From positions 248,001 through 312,000 of the forward strand of contig LUZY01000003.1 in NCBI GenBank assembly GCA_001603805.1: a DNA stretch of 64,000 nucleotides, in the 5' to 3' direction. Below are positions 1 to 8,390 of the stretch, piece by piece. The DNA is from Deferribacterales bacterium Deferri_01 (GTDB taxonomy: Bacteria; Chrysiogenota; Deferribacteres; Deferribacterales; Geovibrionaceae). Each line of letters starts with the position of its first letter. Within the stretch, counting starts at the first letter, position 1. The notes below the pieces were generated by a model that made no database searches, had not been told where the DNA came from, and worked only from the letters and a program-made list of their open reading frames with translations. The position numbers and the translations under genes are program-made.

Positions 1-1004
1 ACATTATTTATAAACCTCTTCAAAGCGGGCTTAACATAGTCCGCAGTCAGATCTTCCATGCAGGGTATATCCCCGCTGATTGAGCATACTGATTTTCCGC
101 AGGGCTGACACTCCATTCCTTTGGTAATAAAGGTATGCTCAGGCGAATTGAATACCCAGTTAGTGTGAGATGAACCGATTATTATGAAAGTGGGTATCCT
201 GAATGACGTAGCTATGTGATGAGGGGCTGAATCATTTCCGATATGAAGCTTTGCCCTTTTTATAAGAGACGTAAACTCGGACAGTGAGAGCTGCGGCATC
301 AGAAAAACATTTTCAGGCATAACCGGTACGTTGTTTACTATATACTCCTTTTCACCCGGGCCATAGGTAAGAATCACCTTTGCACCATATTCCTCAGTCA
401 TGAAGCGTGTTATCTCAATGAAGTGTTTAAGCTTCCATCTTCTTGTGTCCCGCTTATGAGTGGGTGAAACTGTTACTAAAAAGTCGTCATCATTTATTCC
501 GAAGCTTTTCAGAACTTCAGCCGCTTTATTGTCTGCTGCCTCTGATGTGAACAGTTCCGGTCTTGTATTATGATTTTCAAGCTTAAAGCCTTTTATGAAA
601 GGGACAGCCAGAGAGAGCTTTGTTTCCCCCGGGCTTCCTTCAATTCTGTCTGCAAGGGTGTTGTAAAAAATTTTCCTGCGGCTTGTGGCGTAGCCAACTG
701 TTTGTTTTGCACCGCTGAAAAAGCATATAAGCGCTGTCCGGGGGTTATTCATAAAGTCCAGCACTGCGTCATACTTATTTTTACGCACTTCATATACGGT
801 CTTAAGAAAGCCTTTGAAGCCGTCTTTCCTGTTAATAGTGAGTATATTCCGCAGATACGGGCTATTTTCCAGAACAGGTTTGTTCGCAGGAAAAGTGAGA
901 AAATCTATCTCTGCATCAGGATAAATCTTTTTTATTTCTCTGGGGATATGTGTGGTGAGAACAACATCTCCGGTCTGATATAATTGTATGAGAAGAAATT
1001 TCAT
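1..1004 (-). CDS. Glycosyltransferase family 9 (heptosyltransferase-like), 3' end cut by window
   Basis: The minus-strand frame opens at an ATG at 1004-1002 and stays open to base 1, so 334 codons are visible and the C-terminus lies outside the window. The N-terminus MKFLLIQLYQTGDVVLTTHI is the classic GT9 opening (hydrophobic strand, then a G-D turn). Further on come SPTHKRDTRRW, a donor-site-like stretch, and IGNDSAPHHIA, the usual C-domain GT9 motif. GT9 enzymes transfer ADP-heptose or related sugars to the LPS inner core on the cytoplasmic side of the membrane, so this probably belongs to LPS core synthesis together with the hldE/hldD/GT9 cluster 50 kb away. The exact acceptor cannot be told. 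GT9 proteins are usually 330-360 residues, so little is missing. Confidence 0.85.
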   Translation of the reverse strand, partial: MKFLLIQLYQTGDVVLTTHIPREIKKIYPDAEIDFLTFPANKPVLENSPYLRNILTINRKDGFKGFLKTVYEVRKNKYDAVLDFMNNPRTALICFFSGAKQTVGYATSRRKIFYNTLADRIEGSPGETKLSLAVPFIKGFKLENHNTRPELFTSEAADNKAAEVLKSFGINDDDFLVTVSPTHKRDTRRWKLKHFIEITRFMTEEYGAKVILTYGPGEKEYIVNNVPVMPENVFLMPQLSLSEFTSLIKRAKLHIGNDSAPHHIATSFRIPTFIIIGSSHTNWVFNSPEHTFITKGMECQPCGKSVCSISGDIPCMEDLTADYVKPALKRFINN

Positions 1005-1189
1005 TTTACACCGTATCTTAAAGATTTTGAAAGATAACAGACTAACAAGTTCCGGTCAATTTTTTAATAATCACAATAAACTATGACTGTGTGCAGTTTT
1101 TGCGCAGGTGTGCAGGAAGTTAGCTTGCTTCTGAATCATGTTAAGTCTGTTAGTCTTTGATATTAAAACAAAAATATTATTGGCACAAA

Positions 1190-1205
1190 AGGAACGGACT
1201 TTGCT
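1190..1205 (+). promoter_or_regulatory. Possible sigma-54 (-24/-12) promoter
   Basis: AGGAACG-N4-TTGCT keeps the required GG and GC at 10-base spacing, but departs from TGGCACG at two positions. It lies 36 bases before the start codon of the small exported protein. It is a weaker match than the amtB promoter in this same window. Confidence 0.3.
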
Positions 1206-1240
1206 TAATAATTTGTAAAGCTCATCTAAGGAGGCATGAA

Positions 1241-1702
1241 ATGAGAAAAACAGTTATAGCTGCAGCAATGATACTTACAGTTGCAATGGCAGGTTCTGCA
1301 TACGCACGCATGGGCGGCGGAATGTATGGCGGTATGGGATACGCTCAGTGTGCCCTGAACGGCGGTCAGTATTATCAGGGTGCAAATTTCCAGCGCGGTC
1401 AGTTTAATGGCAGAAACATGATGGCTCAGGCGAATGTACAGAGGGGACCAAGAACTATTACCCAGTACACAGAAGCTGAAGCTGAAAAAATGATAAAAGA
1501 TTATGCCGCTGCCAACCTGAAAGGTTATGAAGTGGGCAAGCTTGAAGCGTTTACCTCTCCCAGAGGATTTATAATATGGTCTGCTCCTGTTACTGATAAT
1601 GCAGGCAACAAACTAAGCATTACTGTAACTCCCAACGGAATAAGAACCGGTCAGTATCCTTTTCAGCCTATGCAGGGCAGGGGCGGCGTTCCCGTCAAAT
1701 AA
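1241..1702 (+). CDS. Small exported Gly/Met/Gln-rich protein, function unknown
   Basis: The start at 1241 follows AAGGAGG at 1229-1235; a longer frame upstream has no ribosome site. The 153-residue product begins with a signal peptide (MRKTVIAAAMILTVAMAGSAYA) and is expected to be periplasmic. Mature residues 23-70 are low-complexity, rich in Gly, Met, Gln and Asn. The C-terminal part (about 75-145) looks globular: an acidic helix with TEAEAEKMIKDYAA, a predicted beta region around the phrase FTSPRGFIIWSAPVTDN, and a short Gly-rich tail. The helix followed by strands recalls PepSY-like domains, but I do not recognise the family. Met-rich exported segments sometimes bind copper; that is speculation. 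The gene stands alone between a divergent GT9 gene and a strong terminator. Confidence 0.8.
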   Translation: MRKTVIAAAMILTVAMAGSAYARMGGGMYGGMGYAQCALNGGQYYQGANFQRGQFNGRNMMAQANVQRGPRTITQYTEAEAEKMIKDYAAANLKGYEVGKLEAFTSPRGFIIWSAPVTDNAGNKLSITVTPNGIRTGQYPFQPMQGRGGVPVK

Positions 1703-1710
1703 ACAGGCGA

Positions 1711-1743
1711 TAAAAAAGGCGGACACAGTGTCCGCCCTTTTTT
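1711..1743 (+). terminator. Rho-independent terminator
   Basis: A 9-bp palindromic stem GGCGGACAC/GTGTCCGCC is flanked by A6 and followed by a run of T, 10 bases after the stop of the exported protein. The A/T flanks make it potentially bidirectional. A second, weaker hairpin (CGCCT-TTTC-AGGCG followed by six T) lies at 1781-1796 and overlaps the stop codon of the opposing small gene. Confidence 0.85.
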
Positions 1744-1787
1744 ATGGAACTTAAGCGATATAAATAATTATTTAGAGAATCGCCTTT

Positions 1788-2069
1788 TCAGGCGGTTTTT
1801 TGTTGTTTTGTGTGATTTTTAAGTTGTTCAGGGGTGAGCCCCAGCCCGTCACCCAGTCCGAAAACATACCATTTAAGCTGTTCTTCGGTGAGATCAGAAG
1901 CCATTACAAATACGTCGCCTTCTTTTTCACCTTTGAGGATTACATTGAAGTGAGATGATTTTCCCTCGACTTTCTTTTCAAGGAGAATGGACACATTACG
2001 TTCTATAGCCTGATTTATATGTCCGAGAACGGCAAAAACATTGCTCAGGAATTCTTCGCTGGACTTCAT
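1788..2069 (-). CDS. Hypothetical 93-residue protein
   Basis: A complete small ORF with a strong ribosome site (AGGAGGTC on the minus strand, about 7 bases before the ATG). No signal peptide or membrane segment is visible. It is predicted mostly helical at both ends (EEFLSNVFAVLGHINQAIER and LTEEQLKWYVFGLGDGLGL) with a short central strand segment (HFNVILKGEKEGDVFVMAS), and ends in a Gln/Lys tail. I do not recognise the family. It is convergent with the exported protein and sits downstream of nrdJ on the same strand, but is separated from it by the nrdJ terminator, so it is probably its own unit. The ribosome site and plausible composition argue that it is real. Confidence 0.6.
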   Translation of the reverse strand: MKSSEEFLSNVFAVLGHINQAIERNVSILLEKKVEGKSSHFNVILKGEKEGDVFVMASDLTEEQLKWYVFGLGDGLGLTPEQLKNHTKQQKTA

Positions 2070-2181
2070 AAGACCTCCTAGTCATAAAACGGGCATCCAT
2101 GCCCTAAAACCACCTGATATAGTTATCGTCCGTATGATTCGATCTTAAAGTATTTTTTTAATGAATTACAGTGAAATTAAG

Positions 2182-2221
2182 AAAAAAATAAAAAAAGCCG
2201 CGGATGTGTTTCCGCGGCTTA
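2182..2221 (-). terminator. Rho-independent terminator of nrdJ
   Basis: On the minus strand a 10-bp stem (AAGCCGCGGA/TCCGCGGCTT, 6-base loop) begins about 25 bases after the nrdJ stop and runs directly into a T-rich tract. Confidence 0.9.
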
Positions 2222-2244
2222 ATAATTATTTAGTATAATTGCGG

Positions 2245-4548
2245 TTAGCTACAGTGAGAATAACCGCAGGAGTAGCAGATATCGCAGCCTTCAACATGCT
2301 CAATGGGACTGCCGCATTCAGGGCATGCGCCGTTTTTCACTTTGTGAGACTCATCATGAACACTTACAGTCTCAAGAAGTTTGTCGACACTGAGCTTTTC
2401 CTGTTTTCCCGTTACGGTTATTTCAAGAGCAGATGCCTTAAGTGCAAGTTCAAGGGCTTTGCCCACAGCATCGGAGCAGCTAAGTACTGTGTTTTGTCCG
2501 AAGCCGTATTTCATGTGGCATGAAATTCCTTTGAGCTGTTTGATTATGAGATCTATATCTCCGCCGCTTCTCAGGTCAAGAGATATAAGTCTCCCGATAG
2601 CCTCGCACTGGCTCTGAGCGCATCCGCCTGCTTTGCCCATGCTGGTGAAAACTTCAAAAGGTTCGCCGTTTTCATCCTGATTTATGGTTACGTAGAGTTT
2701 GCCGCATCCTGTCATCATTTCTATAGTGCGTCCCACAAGGACAGAGGGGCGGGGTCTGGGGGCTTTGGGAGCCTGCTCAATTACGACTGTTTCCTCTTTT
2801 TTGTCCTTAGTTCCCACATTGAGAACCTGACCGGTACGACTGCCGTCACGGTAGATTGTTGTTCCTTTGCAGCCAAGTTTATATGAAAGCAGATAAGCGT
2901 TTCTCACATCTTCAACTTTTGCTTCGTTGGAGAAGTTAACAGTCTTGCTGACGGCGTTGTCAGTATATTTCTGGAACGCAGCCTGCATTTTAATATGCCA
3001 CAGGGGCGTGATTTCATGCGAGGTTACAAAAACTTTGCGCCATTTAGACGGAACTTCATCAAGGTCGTGAACATGACCGGTATCTGCGACTTTTTCCATG
3101 AGTTCATCAGAGAAAAAGCCGTCTTTTTTGGCTATGTCTCTGAAAACAGGGCAGACTTCCGGAAGCTTGTTATTGTCCATTACGAATCTGTAGAAAGCTA
3201 TTGCGAAATAGGGTTCAATGCCGCTGGAACATCCGCCTATGATGGATATTGTGCCTGTGGGTGCTATTGTCGTAACTGTGGCGTTACGCATGTTTTTAAA
3301 GCCCATTGCAGGGTAAACGCTGTCGTTGAAAGTAGGGAAATTCCCTCTCTCTTTGGCAAGCTCTGCTGATGCTTCTCTCGCTTTATCACGGATGAATTTC
3401 ATCATTTTTTCAGCAAAATCAATGGCATCATCACTGTTATATGGAATCTCAAGCATGGCGAGCATATCTGCCCAGCCCATTATGCCCAGTCCGATTTTGC
3501 GGTTTCTTTTAGTCTGGTTTTCGATCTGAACTATGGGGTATTTGTTCATTTCGATAACGTTATCAAGGAATCTGACAGCTATTTTTACTGTTTCTTCAAG
3601 GGTTTTCCAGTCAGTTTTGCCGTTTGCTACAAATTTTCCGAGGTTGATTGAGCCAAGGTTGCATGATTCGTAGGGGAGCAGGGGCTGCTCACCGCAGGGG
3701 TTCGTGCTTTCAATTTCCCCTTCTTTAGGTGTAGGGTTTTCGGCATTAATTCTATCCAGAAATATTATGCCGGGATCACCGCCTTCCCATGCAAGCTGAA
3801 CCATCTGATCAAAGACTTCCTTAGCATTGAGAGTGCCTGCTTTTTTCTTGGTCTTGGGGTTTATGAGGTCGTAGTCTGTGCCGTTTTCAAGGGCTGTCAT
3901 AAAGGCTTCTGTGGCACCGACTGATATGTTGAAGTTTGTGAGCTTGGTTTTATCTTCCTTGGCGTAGATGAAATCCATAATATCAGGGTGATCCACACGG
4001 AGGATACCCATATTGGCGCCCCTTCTTGTTCCGCCTTGTTTGATGGTTTCCGTTGCTGCATCAAAAACGCTCATAAAGGATACAGGACCGCTTGATACGC
4101 CTTTGGTTGTTTTCACAACATCGTCTTTGGGTCTGAGGCGGCTGAAGGAAAACCCTGTGCCTCCGCCTGATTTATGAATAAGGGCGGTGTTTTTCACCGC
4201 TTCAAAAATGCCTTCTAGTGTATCTTCCACGGGGAGGACAAAACATGCGGAAAGCTGCTGAAGCTCTCTGCCTGCGTTCATAAGTGTTGGGGAGTTCGGA
4301 AGGAATTTCAGGTCAATCATCTGATCGTAAAACTGAGCAGCTTTGGCGAGAACATCTGCTTTCTCGTCAAATTTCCTTTCGGCTTCCGCAATGTTCAGCG
4401 CAACCCGCTGGAACATTTTTTTCGGCGTTTCCGTTGCGTTTCCGCTATTATCCCTCTTTAAATACCTCTTTTTAAGAACGGTAACCGCATTTGCCGAAAG
4501 TTTCGGTTCACGGGAGAGAACCTTTTCAATCTCCTCGGTATTAAGCAT
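2245..4548 (-). CDS. nrdJ: Vitamin B12-dependent (class II) ribonucleotide reductase
   Basis: Reduces ribonucleotides to deoxyribonucleotides using an adenosylcobalamin-derived thiyl radical, so it needs no oxygen. The start chosen is the ATG at 4548-4546, preceded by GGAGG; an in-frame ATG 54 bases upstream lacks a comparable site. The protein has 767 residues. Visible family marks in order: [12 protein letters not shown], a SAC cysteine near residue 102, the NPCGE box near 283-287 (thiyl-radical Cys 285 flanked by the catalytic Asn and Glu), and ESCNLGS with Cys 296. The 11-residue spacing from the NPCGE Cys to the second redox Cys matches the class II pattern. [17 protein letters not shown] forms the phosphate-binding end of the barrel. 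A C-terminal TSCPD-type region and a four-cysteine ribbon (CPECG...CYSCG) finish the protein, as in many long NrdJ forms. No other RNR is in the window. I could not find a cobalamin riboswitch or an NrdR box upstream. Confidence 0.97.
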   Translation of the reverse strand: MLNTEEIEKVLSREPKLSANAVTVLKKRYLKRDNSGNATETPKKMFQRVALNIAEAERKFDEKADVLAKAAQFYDQMIDLKFLPNSPTLMNAGRELQQLSACFVLPVEDTLEGIFEAVKNTALIHKSGGGTGFSFSRLRPKDDVVKTTKGVSSGPVSFMSVFDAATETIKQGGTRRGANMGILRVDHPDIMDFIYAKEDKTKLTNFNISVGATEAFMTALENGTDYDLINPKTKKKAGTLNAKEVFDQMVQLAWEGGDPGIIFLDRINAENPTPKEGEIESTNPCGEQPLLPYESCNLGSINLGKFVANGKTDWKTLEETVKIAVRFLDNVIEMNKYPIVQIENQTKRNRKIGLGIMGWADMLAMLEIPYNSDDAIDFAEKMMKFIRDKAREASAELAKERGNFPTFNDSVYPAMGFKNMRNATVTTIAPTGTISIIGGCSSGIEPYFAIAFYRFVMDNNKLPEVCPVFRDIAKKDGFFSDELMEKVADTGHVHDLDEVPSKWRKVFVTSHEITPLWHIKMQAAFQKYTDNAVSKTVNFSNEAKVEDVRNAYLLSYKLGCKGTTIYRDGSRTGQVLNVGTKDKKEETVVIEQAPKAPRPRPSVLVGRTIEMMTGCGKLYVTINQDENGEPFEVFTSMGKAGGCAQSQCEAIGRLISLDLRSGGDIDLIIKQLKGISCHMKYGFGQNTVLSCSDAVGKALELALKASALEITVTGKQEKLSVDKLLETVSVHDESHKVKNGACPECGSPIEHVEGCDICYSCGYSHCS

Positions 4549-5056
4549 ACAACCTCCGCACCCTCGGATTTTTAAAAAGCCAAGGGTTAGCGTTTTTTTC
4601 AAAATAAGAGACGCATAAAGCGCCTGTACAAAAAATAACGCAGATCTTGCCCGATCCGCATTTTATTAAAATATAAGGGAAACTGTTTTTCCCAAGTATT
4701 TTTTTAATTCATTGTCTGATTAATCACTCTGAAAGGGAAAGCTGGATGCTTTTGAAGTTAAAAAAGGAAATACTTCCGACCCTGCGGTGATAAGCCACGA
4801 CAACACCTTATAAACAGAAATGTTGATTTAAAGTTAACAAAACTGCCGTAATGCAACCTTGAACGCCGATAAAAATAAACAGGCTTAAAGGTAAAGAACA
4901 TTTCAGCAATGTCTGTTAATGGGGAGCAGAAAATGAAGAAATGCACCGCCCATGTGATATATGTTAAAGCATGAAAGAGGGTTCGTCAAACAAAAAAATA
5001 ATAAAAATTATTCATGCTTATCAGTGGTTTGAGTATAGGAGCTTGTTTACAGCCGT
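4549..5056. other. Intergenic region, nrdJ promoter side; no gene recognised
   Basis: About 500 bases between nrdJ and the Rrf2 gene. It is AT-rich with no convincing ORF. An inverted repeat GGGAAA-N5-TTTCCC lies at 4677-4693, close to a TATATT-like hexamer on the minus strand, and may mark the nrdJ control region. I looked for the B12 box and the NrdR repeat pattern on both strands and did not see either. The length leaves room for a leader RNA, but nothing I can name. Confidence 0.5.
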
Positions 5057-5491
5057 TTATGGCTGAACATATTCCTTCTGACCTCTCATTTCGTCATCGG
5101 CAAGTTGTTTAAGGGTATAGGATTTAAGTTTCTGAAGCAGGCTGGACTGTATATCACCCCACATTTTATGGGCGGAGCATGTGTTAACTATGCTGCAAAA
5201 GCTGTCATCGAAAATACACTCATTGAGACTTAACTCACCTTCGATTGCTTTAATTATGTCATAAACAGTTATGTCTGAAGTTGGTTTGTTTAGCCTGAAA
5301 CCGCCTTTTTTCCCTCTTTCCGAGCTTAATATATCGGCTTTTGCGAGATTCTGGAGGATTTTGCCGAGAAAGCTGTCCGGTATATCGCATGCTTTGGACA
5401 GTTCAGAACGCATGAAGACAGTTCCTTCGGGTTTTTTGGCAATGTGAATGAGTGAGCGGATAGCATAATCACTTGCTCTGGTAACTTTCAT
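5057..5491 (-). CDS. Rrf2-family transcription regulator with [Fe-S]-type cysteines
   Basis: A 144-residue DNA-binding protein starting behind AAGGAGC. The N-terminal winged helix is typical of Rrf2 (MKVTRASDYAIRSLIHIA at residues 1-18, then SFLGKILQNLAKADIL and ERGKKGGFRL in the wing). Three cysteines follow at about residues 92-105 with spacing C-x6-C-x5-C, the region that holds a [2Fe-2S] or [4Fe-4S] cluster in IscR, NsrR and RsrR. It may therefore sense iron-sulfur status, NO or redox state; which one cannot be told from sequence. There is no isc/suf operon next to it, so it does not look like the usual IscR arrangement. It has its own promoter and may be autoregulated. Confidence 0.9.
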   Translation of the reverse strand: MKVTRASDYAIRSLIHIAKKPEGTVFMRSELSKACDIPDSFLGKILQNLAKADILSSERGKKGGFRLNKPTSDITVYDIIKAIEGELSLNECIFDDSFCSIVNTCSAHKMWGDIQSSLLQKLKSYTLKQLADDEMRGQKEYVQP

Positions 5492-5539
5492 ATGTAGCTC
5501 CTTGTTATCATCAAAATTAAAGCCGTCGCAGGTCTTTTG

Positions 5540-5602
5540 TCTAAACTAAATAAAAATACTTAGATTGCGATTAATCATACAAACACAGTCTGGTTCAGTC
5601 AA
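5540..5602 (-). promoter_or_regulatory. Promoter and possible operator of the Rrf2 gene
   Basis: On the minus strand TTGACT (5602-5597) and TATGAT (5579-5574) are separated by exactly 17 bases. Just downstream an A/T-rich imperfect palindrome, CTAA...TTAG on the plus strand at about 5541-5563, is placed where a repressor would block transcription. Rrf2 proteins commonly repress themselves at such sites; assigning this palindrome to it is inference. Confidence 0.6.
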
Positions 5603-5651
5603 GGCTTTTGAGAGCGGAAGCATCTTTTTTAATTTATTTTATAAAAATAGG

Positions 5652-5678
5652 TTGACACAGAAGCAAAAAAACTATAAA
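5652..5678 (+). promoter_or_regulatory. Promoter of tRNA-Gln(CUG)
   Basis: TTGACA at 5652-5657 and TATAAA at 5673-5678, 15 bases apart, about 18 bases before the tRNA 5' end. The same pair with the same spacing precedes the second tRNA. Confidence 0.7.
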
Positions 5679-5695
5679 TACGATTTCCCAATTAC

Positions 5696-5767
5696 AGGGG
5701 TGTAGCCAAATGGTAAGGCAGCAGTTTCTGGTACTGTGTATTGTGGGTTCGAGTCCTTCCACCCCTG
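5696..5767 (+). tRNA. tRNA-Gln (anticodon CUG)
   Basis: 72 nt cloverleaf: acceptor arm AGGGGTG/CACCCCT with discriminator G, D arm with AGCC...GGTAAGGC, anticodon stem GCAGT/ACTGT around loop TTCTGGT (anticodon CTG), T arm with GGGTTCGAGTCC. CCA is not encoded. A run of eight T soon after the gene can act as terminator. Confidence 0.95.
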
Positions 5768-5802
5768 CTTCTTTTTTTTCTCACTTTTTTTTTTAAAAAT
5801 TC

Positions 5803-5820
5803 CCGCACGGAACCGTGCGG
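5803..5820. other. Strong hairpin between the two tRNA genes
   Basis: An 8-bp perfect stem CCGCACGG-AA-CCGTGCGG preceded by long T runs on the plus strand. Read on the minus strand it is followed by an A/T stretch with five T. It may be a processing or termination structure; the 2-base loop would have to open to four bases by losing the closing pair. Confidence 0.5.
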
Positions 5821-5829
5821 TGAAAAATA

Positions 5830-5856
5830 TTGACAAAATCATTAAAAGCTTATAAA
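5830..5856 (+). promoter_or_regulatory. Promoter of tRNA-Gln(UUG)
   Basis: TTGACA at 5830-5835 and TATAAA at 5851-5856 with a 15-base spacer, the same layout as for the first tRNA. The two tRNAs are therefore probably separate transcription units. Confidence 0.7.
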
Positions 5857-5870
5857 TTTTTCTTCCTTAC

Positions 5871-5942
5871 AGGGGTATAGCCAAATGGTAAGGCAGCAGT
5901 TTTTGGTACTGTGTATTGTAGGTTCGAATCCTTCTACCCCTG
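5871..5942 (+). tRNA. tRNA-Gln (anticodon UUG)
   Basis: 72 nt, nearly identical to the first tRNA. The anticodon loop is TTTTGGT (anticodon TTG), and the acceptor arm is AGGGGTA/TACCCCT: the last pair changed from G-C to A-T with both sides altered. CCA is not encoded; six T follow the gene. It reads CAA, and CAG by wobble, while the first tRNA reads CAG only. Confidence 0.95.
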
Positions 5943-6133
5943 CTATTTTTTCATTGAATTCATCCGAAGCGCTGCCCTGATTTTAACAATATTTTACATA
6001 TATTTCTGATTGCAGCTTTCATTAACCCTTGTTTATTTAAAAAAACTTAAATTAATCATGTATCAGGATATTTATTTTCATATTCTGTTTCTATTCTGCT
6101 TTTAACTTTGCAAATGTTGAAAAACCCTATCCC

Positions 6134-6162
6134 TTGACTTCACTGTATGAGAGGAATATATT
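6134..6162 (+). promoter_or_regulatory. Sigma-70-type promoter of the aldehyde dehydrogenase operon
   Basis: TTGACT at 6134-6139 and TATATT at 6157-6162, spacer exactly 17. It leaves a leader of about 105 bases before the ATG at 6276. The rest of the gap from 5943 to 6133 is AT-rich, and I see nothing else in it. A stretch of six C at 6246-6251 near the ribosome site is unusual for this AT-rich leader. Confidence 0.7.
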
Positions 6163-6275
6163 TTAAATATTAGAACTTAACAAACTTATGTCTGTCTAAA
6201 TTTTGACAGGCTTATTCTGACGGCTTTCAGTGCGGCAACGTTGACCCCCCGTATAAACCACTTTGGAGGTTACTA

Positions 6276-7802
6276 ATGGGAAAAATTTACGAAGCACCCG
6301 GAAATGCAGGAAGTATTGTATCATTAAAATCGCGTTACGATAATTTTATCGGAGGAGAATGGGTAGCGCCTGAAAAAGGGCAGTATATGCCTAACATCAG
6401 TCCGGCAACAGGGCAGCCTTTTTGCGAAGTTGCCAAGTCCACATCTGCTGATGTTGAAAAGGCATTGGATGCCGCTCACAAAGCGAAAGATGCTTGGGGT
6501 TCATCATCCCTTGCAGAAAGGGCGGCGGTGCTTAACCGCATAGCAGATGCTATTGAGGCTAACCTTGAAATGCTTGCTGTTGCGGAAAGCTGGGAAAACG
6601 GCAAACCGGTTCGTGAGACTCTGGCGGCTGATATTCCGCTGGCTGTTGACCATTTTCGTTATTTCGCAGGGGCGACACGCTCTCTTGAAGGAACTCTGAC
6701 AGAAATCGACAAAGACACTGTTGCTTATCATTTTCATGAGCCGCTCGGTGTTGTCGGGCAGATCATACCTTTTAACTTTCCTCTTTTGATGGCAGCTTGG
6801 AAAATTGCTCCTGCTCTTGCCGCCGGCAACTGCACTGTAATCAAGCCTGCATCTCCGACCCCATGGTCTATACTTAAGCTTGCAGAGGTTATTGCTGATG
6901 TTGTTCCTGCCGGAGTCATCAATATTATAACAGGCCCCGGCGGGGAGATAGGTAAGGCCTTGGCGACAAGCCCGCGCATATCAAAGATCGGTTTTACGGG
7001 TGAGACAGCAACAGGAAGACTTATCATGCAGTATGCCGCTCAAAACCTTATTCCTTCTACAACAGAACTCGGCGGTAAATCCCCTAACATCTTCTTTGAG
7101 GATGTAATGGCGCAGGACGATGCTTTCCTTGATAAAGCTGTTGAGGGTTTGGTGCTGTATGCATTCAATAAAGGCGAAGTTTGCACTTGCCCGTCTCGTG
7201 CGCTTATTCAGGAATCTATATACGATAAGTTTATGGCTCGTTGCCTTGAACGCATTAAAAAAATTAAACAGGGCAACCCTCTGGATACATCTACAATGGT
7301 TGGACCTCAGGTTTCCGTTCAGCAGATCGAGAAAATAACAAGCTATGTTGAAATCGGTAAACAGGAAGGAGCGGAATGCCTGATCGGCGGTAAACGCAAT
7401 AATCTCAGCGGCGAATTCTCCGGCGGATATTATTTCGAGCCGACTGTTCTGCGTGGAAATAACAAAATGCGTGTATTTCAGGAAGAGATCTTCGGACCTG
7501 TTCTTGCTGTCACAACCTTTAAGGATGAGGCGGAAGCTCTTGAAATTGCAAATGACACTCTCTACGGTCTCGGCGCTGGTGTTTGGACAAGAGACGGCAG
7601 CCGTGCTTACCGCATGGGACGTGCTATTAAAGCCGGGCGTGTTTGGACAAACTGCTACCACTTGTATCCGGCAGGCGCAGCTTTCGGAGGATATAAGATA
7701 TCCGGTATCGGAAGGGAAAACCACCTCATGATGCTTGAGCATTACACCCAGACTAAAAACCTGCTTGTAAGCTACAGCCCCAATGCTTTGGGATTCTTTT
7801 AA
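6276..7802 (+). CDS. aldB: NAD-dependent aldehyde dehydrogenase (AldB/ExaC type)
   Basis: Oxidises acetaldehyde and similar aldehydes to acids with NAD. The protein has 508 residues and starts behind TTTGGAGG. The nucleotide-binding part carries [20 protein letters not shown] (about 165-185) and GFTGETATG; the general-base region is TELGGKSPN; the catalytic cysteine is Cys303 in GEVCTCPSR, with a second cysteine two residues later, a signature of the AldB/ExaC group. The C-terminus ([36 protein letters not shown]) resembles E. coli AldB as I recall it. The following gene encodes a DUF779 protein 12 bases downstream, the usual partner. A role in ethanol, acetoin or acetaldehyde oxidation is likely; the true substrate is not determined by sequence. 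Confidence 0.93.
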   Translation: MGKIYEAPGNAGSIVSLKSRYDNFIGGEWVAPEKGQYMPNISPATGQPFCEVAKSTSADVEKALDAAHKAKDAWGSSSLAERAAVLNRIADAIEANLEMLAVAESWENGKPVRETLAADIPLAVDHFRYFAGATRSLEGTLTEIDKDTVAYHFHEPLGVVGQIIPFNFPLLMAAWKIAPALAAGNCTVIKPASPTPWSILKLAEVIADVVPAGVINIITGPGGEIGKALATSPRISKIGFTGETATGRLIMQYAAQNLIPSTTELGGKSPNIFFEDVMAQDDAFLDKAVEGLVLYAFNKGEVCTCPSRALIQESIYDKFMARCLERIKKIKQGNPLDTSTMVGPQVSVQQIEKITSYVEIGKQEGAECLIGGKRNNLSGEFSGGYYFEPTVLRGNNKMRVFQEEIFGPVLAVTTFKDEAEALEIANDTLYGLGAGVWTRDGSRAYRMGRAIKAGRVWTNCYHLYPAGAAFGGYKISGIGRENHLMMLEHYTQTKNLLVSYSPNALGFF

Positions 7803-7814
7803 GGGAGATGTATT

Positions 7815-8177
7815 ATGAAAACGCCTGACGGTGAGCCTGCGGTTGTGGCTACCCCCGCAGCCCTTGAAGCAATAGAAAGCTTACTGAAAGAGCGTGGTTC
7901 CGTCATCTTTTTTCAATCTGGCGGATGCTGCGACGGCAGTCTGCCTATGTGCTTTGAAGAAGGTGAATTTATGATAAGTGATAATGATGTTCTTCTCGGT
8001 GAAGTCGGGGGATGCCCCTTTTACATCGATTTTCGGCAGTATGAGGCATGGAAGCATACTCAGCTTATACTTGATGTAGGGGAAGGCGAACCTGAAGGGT
8101 TCTCCATAGCCGCAGGAGAAAATAGTCATTTCATCACAAGATCCCGTGTATGCAAGATACCCTCTGCTGAATCCTAG
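7815..8177 (+). CDS. DUF779 protein, aldehyde dehydrogenase partner
   Basis: A 120-residue soluble protein starting at an ATG behind GGGAG. DUF779 proteins are short, often encoded directly after AldB/ExaC-type dehydrogenases, and of unproven function. Conserved-looking features here are a cluster FFQSGGCCDGSLPMCF (about residues 33-48) with three cysteines, GGCPFYID with a fourth, and a beta-rich C-terminus. The cysteines could bind a metal or serve redox chemistry; that is inference. It sits in an operon with the dehydrogenase and is followed by a terminator, so the two genes form a closed unit. Confidence 0.85.
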   Translation: MKTPDGEPAVVATPAALEAIESLLKERGSVIFFQSGGCCDGSLPMCFEEGEFMISDNDVLLGEVGGCPFYIDFRQYEAWKHTQLILDVGEGEPEGFSIAAGENSHFITRSRVCKIPSAES

Positions 8178-8213
8178 GCAGAGAAATAAGCATCACATAT
8201 TATTTATAATTAC

Positions 8214-8251
8214 GGAGAGGAGCAAAACCAACGCTCCTCTCTTTCGTTTTT
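8214..8251 (+). terminator. Rho-independent terminator
   Basis: Stem GAGAGGAGC/GCTCCTCTC with a 9-base loop followed by TTTCGTTTTT, 37 bases after the DUF779 stop. Confidence 0.85.
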
Positions 8252-8390
8252 ATAATTCCTGTCTGCAAAACGTTTTTTCATATATTTTAAAAAGTGATAT
8301 ATAATATCCATTGTCTGCCGCAATGATTTCTTTTGATTAATCTGCCGCAGGCTCTCTTTTGACATCTTAATTACATTGCTGGAGGAGCTA

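Noticed and set aside
1036-1156. Inverted 9-base words AGACTAACA/TGTTAGTCT about 100 bases apart
   Set aside because: Too far apart and too short to be a convincing hairpin, and no transposase or insertion-sequence end accompanies them.
4758-4946. 62-codon minus-strand ORF in the nrdJ-Rrf2 gap
   Set aside because: Phe/Arg-rich composition typical of random A/T-rich sequence, no ribosome site.
4549-5056. Possible cobalamin riboswitch or NrdR box upstream of nrdJ
   Set aside because: Neither the B12-box GCCACTG context nor the paired NrdR repeats were found on either strand; the GGGAAA/TTTCCC repeat alone is not specific.
5696-5942. tRNA pair as a prophage or island attachment site
   Set aside because: No integrase, no direct repeat of a tRNA 3' end beyond the tandem gene itself, and flanking genes are housekeeping.
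6981-7742. 253-codon open frame antisense to the aldehyde dehydrogenase
   Set aside because: It is a shadow of the dehydrogenase reading frame, has no ribosome site, and its translation resembles no protein; the sense gene has complete catalytic motifs.
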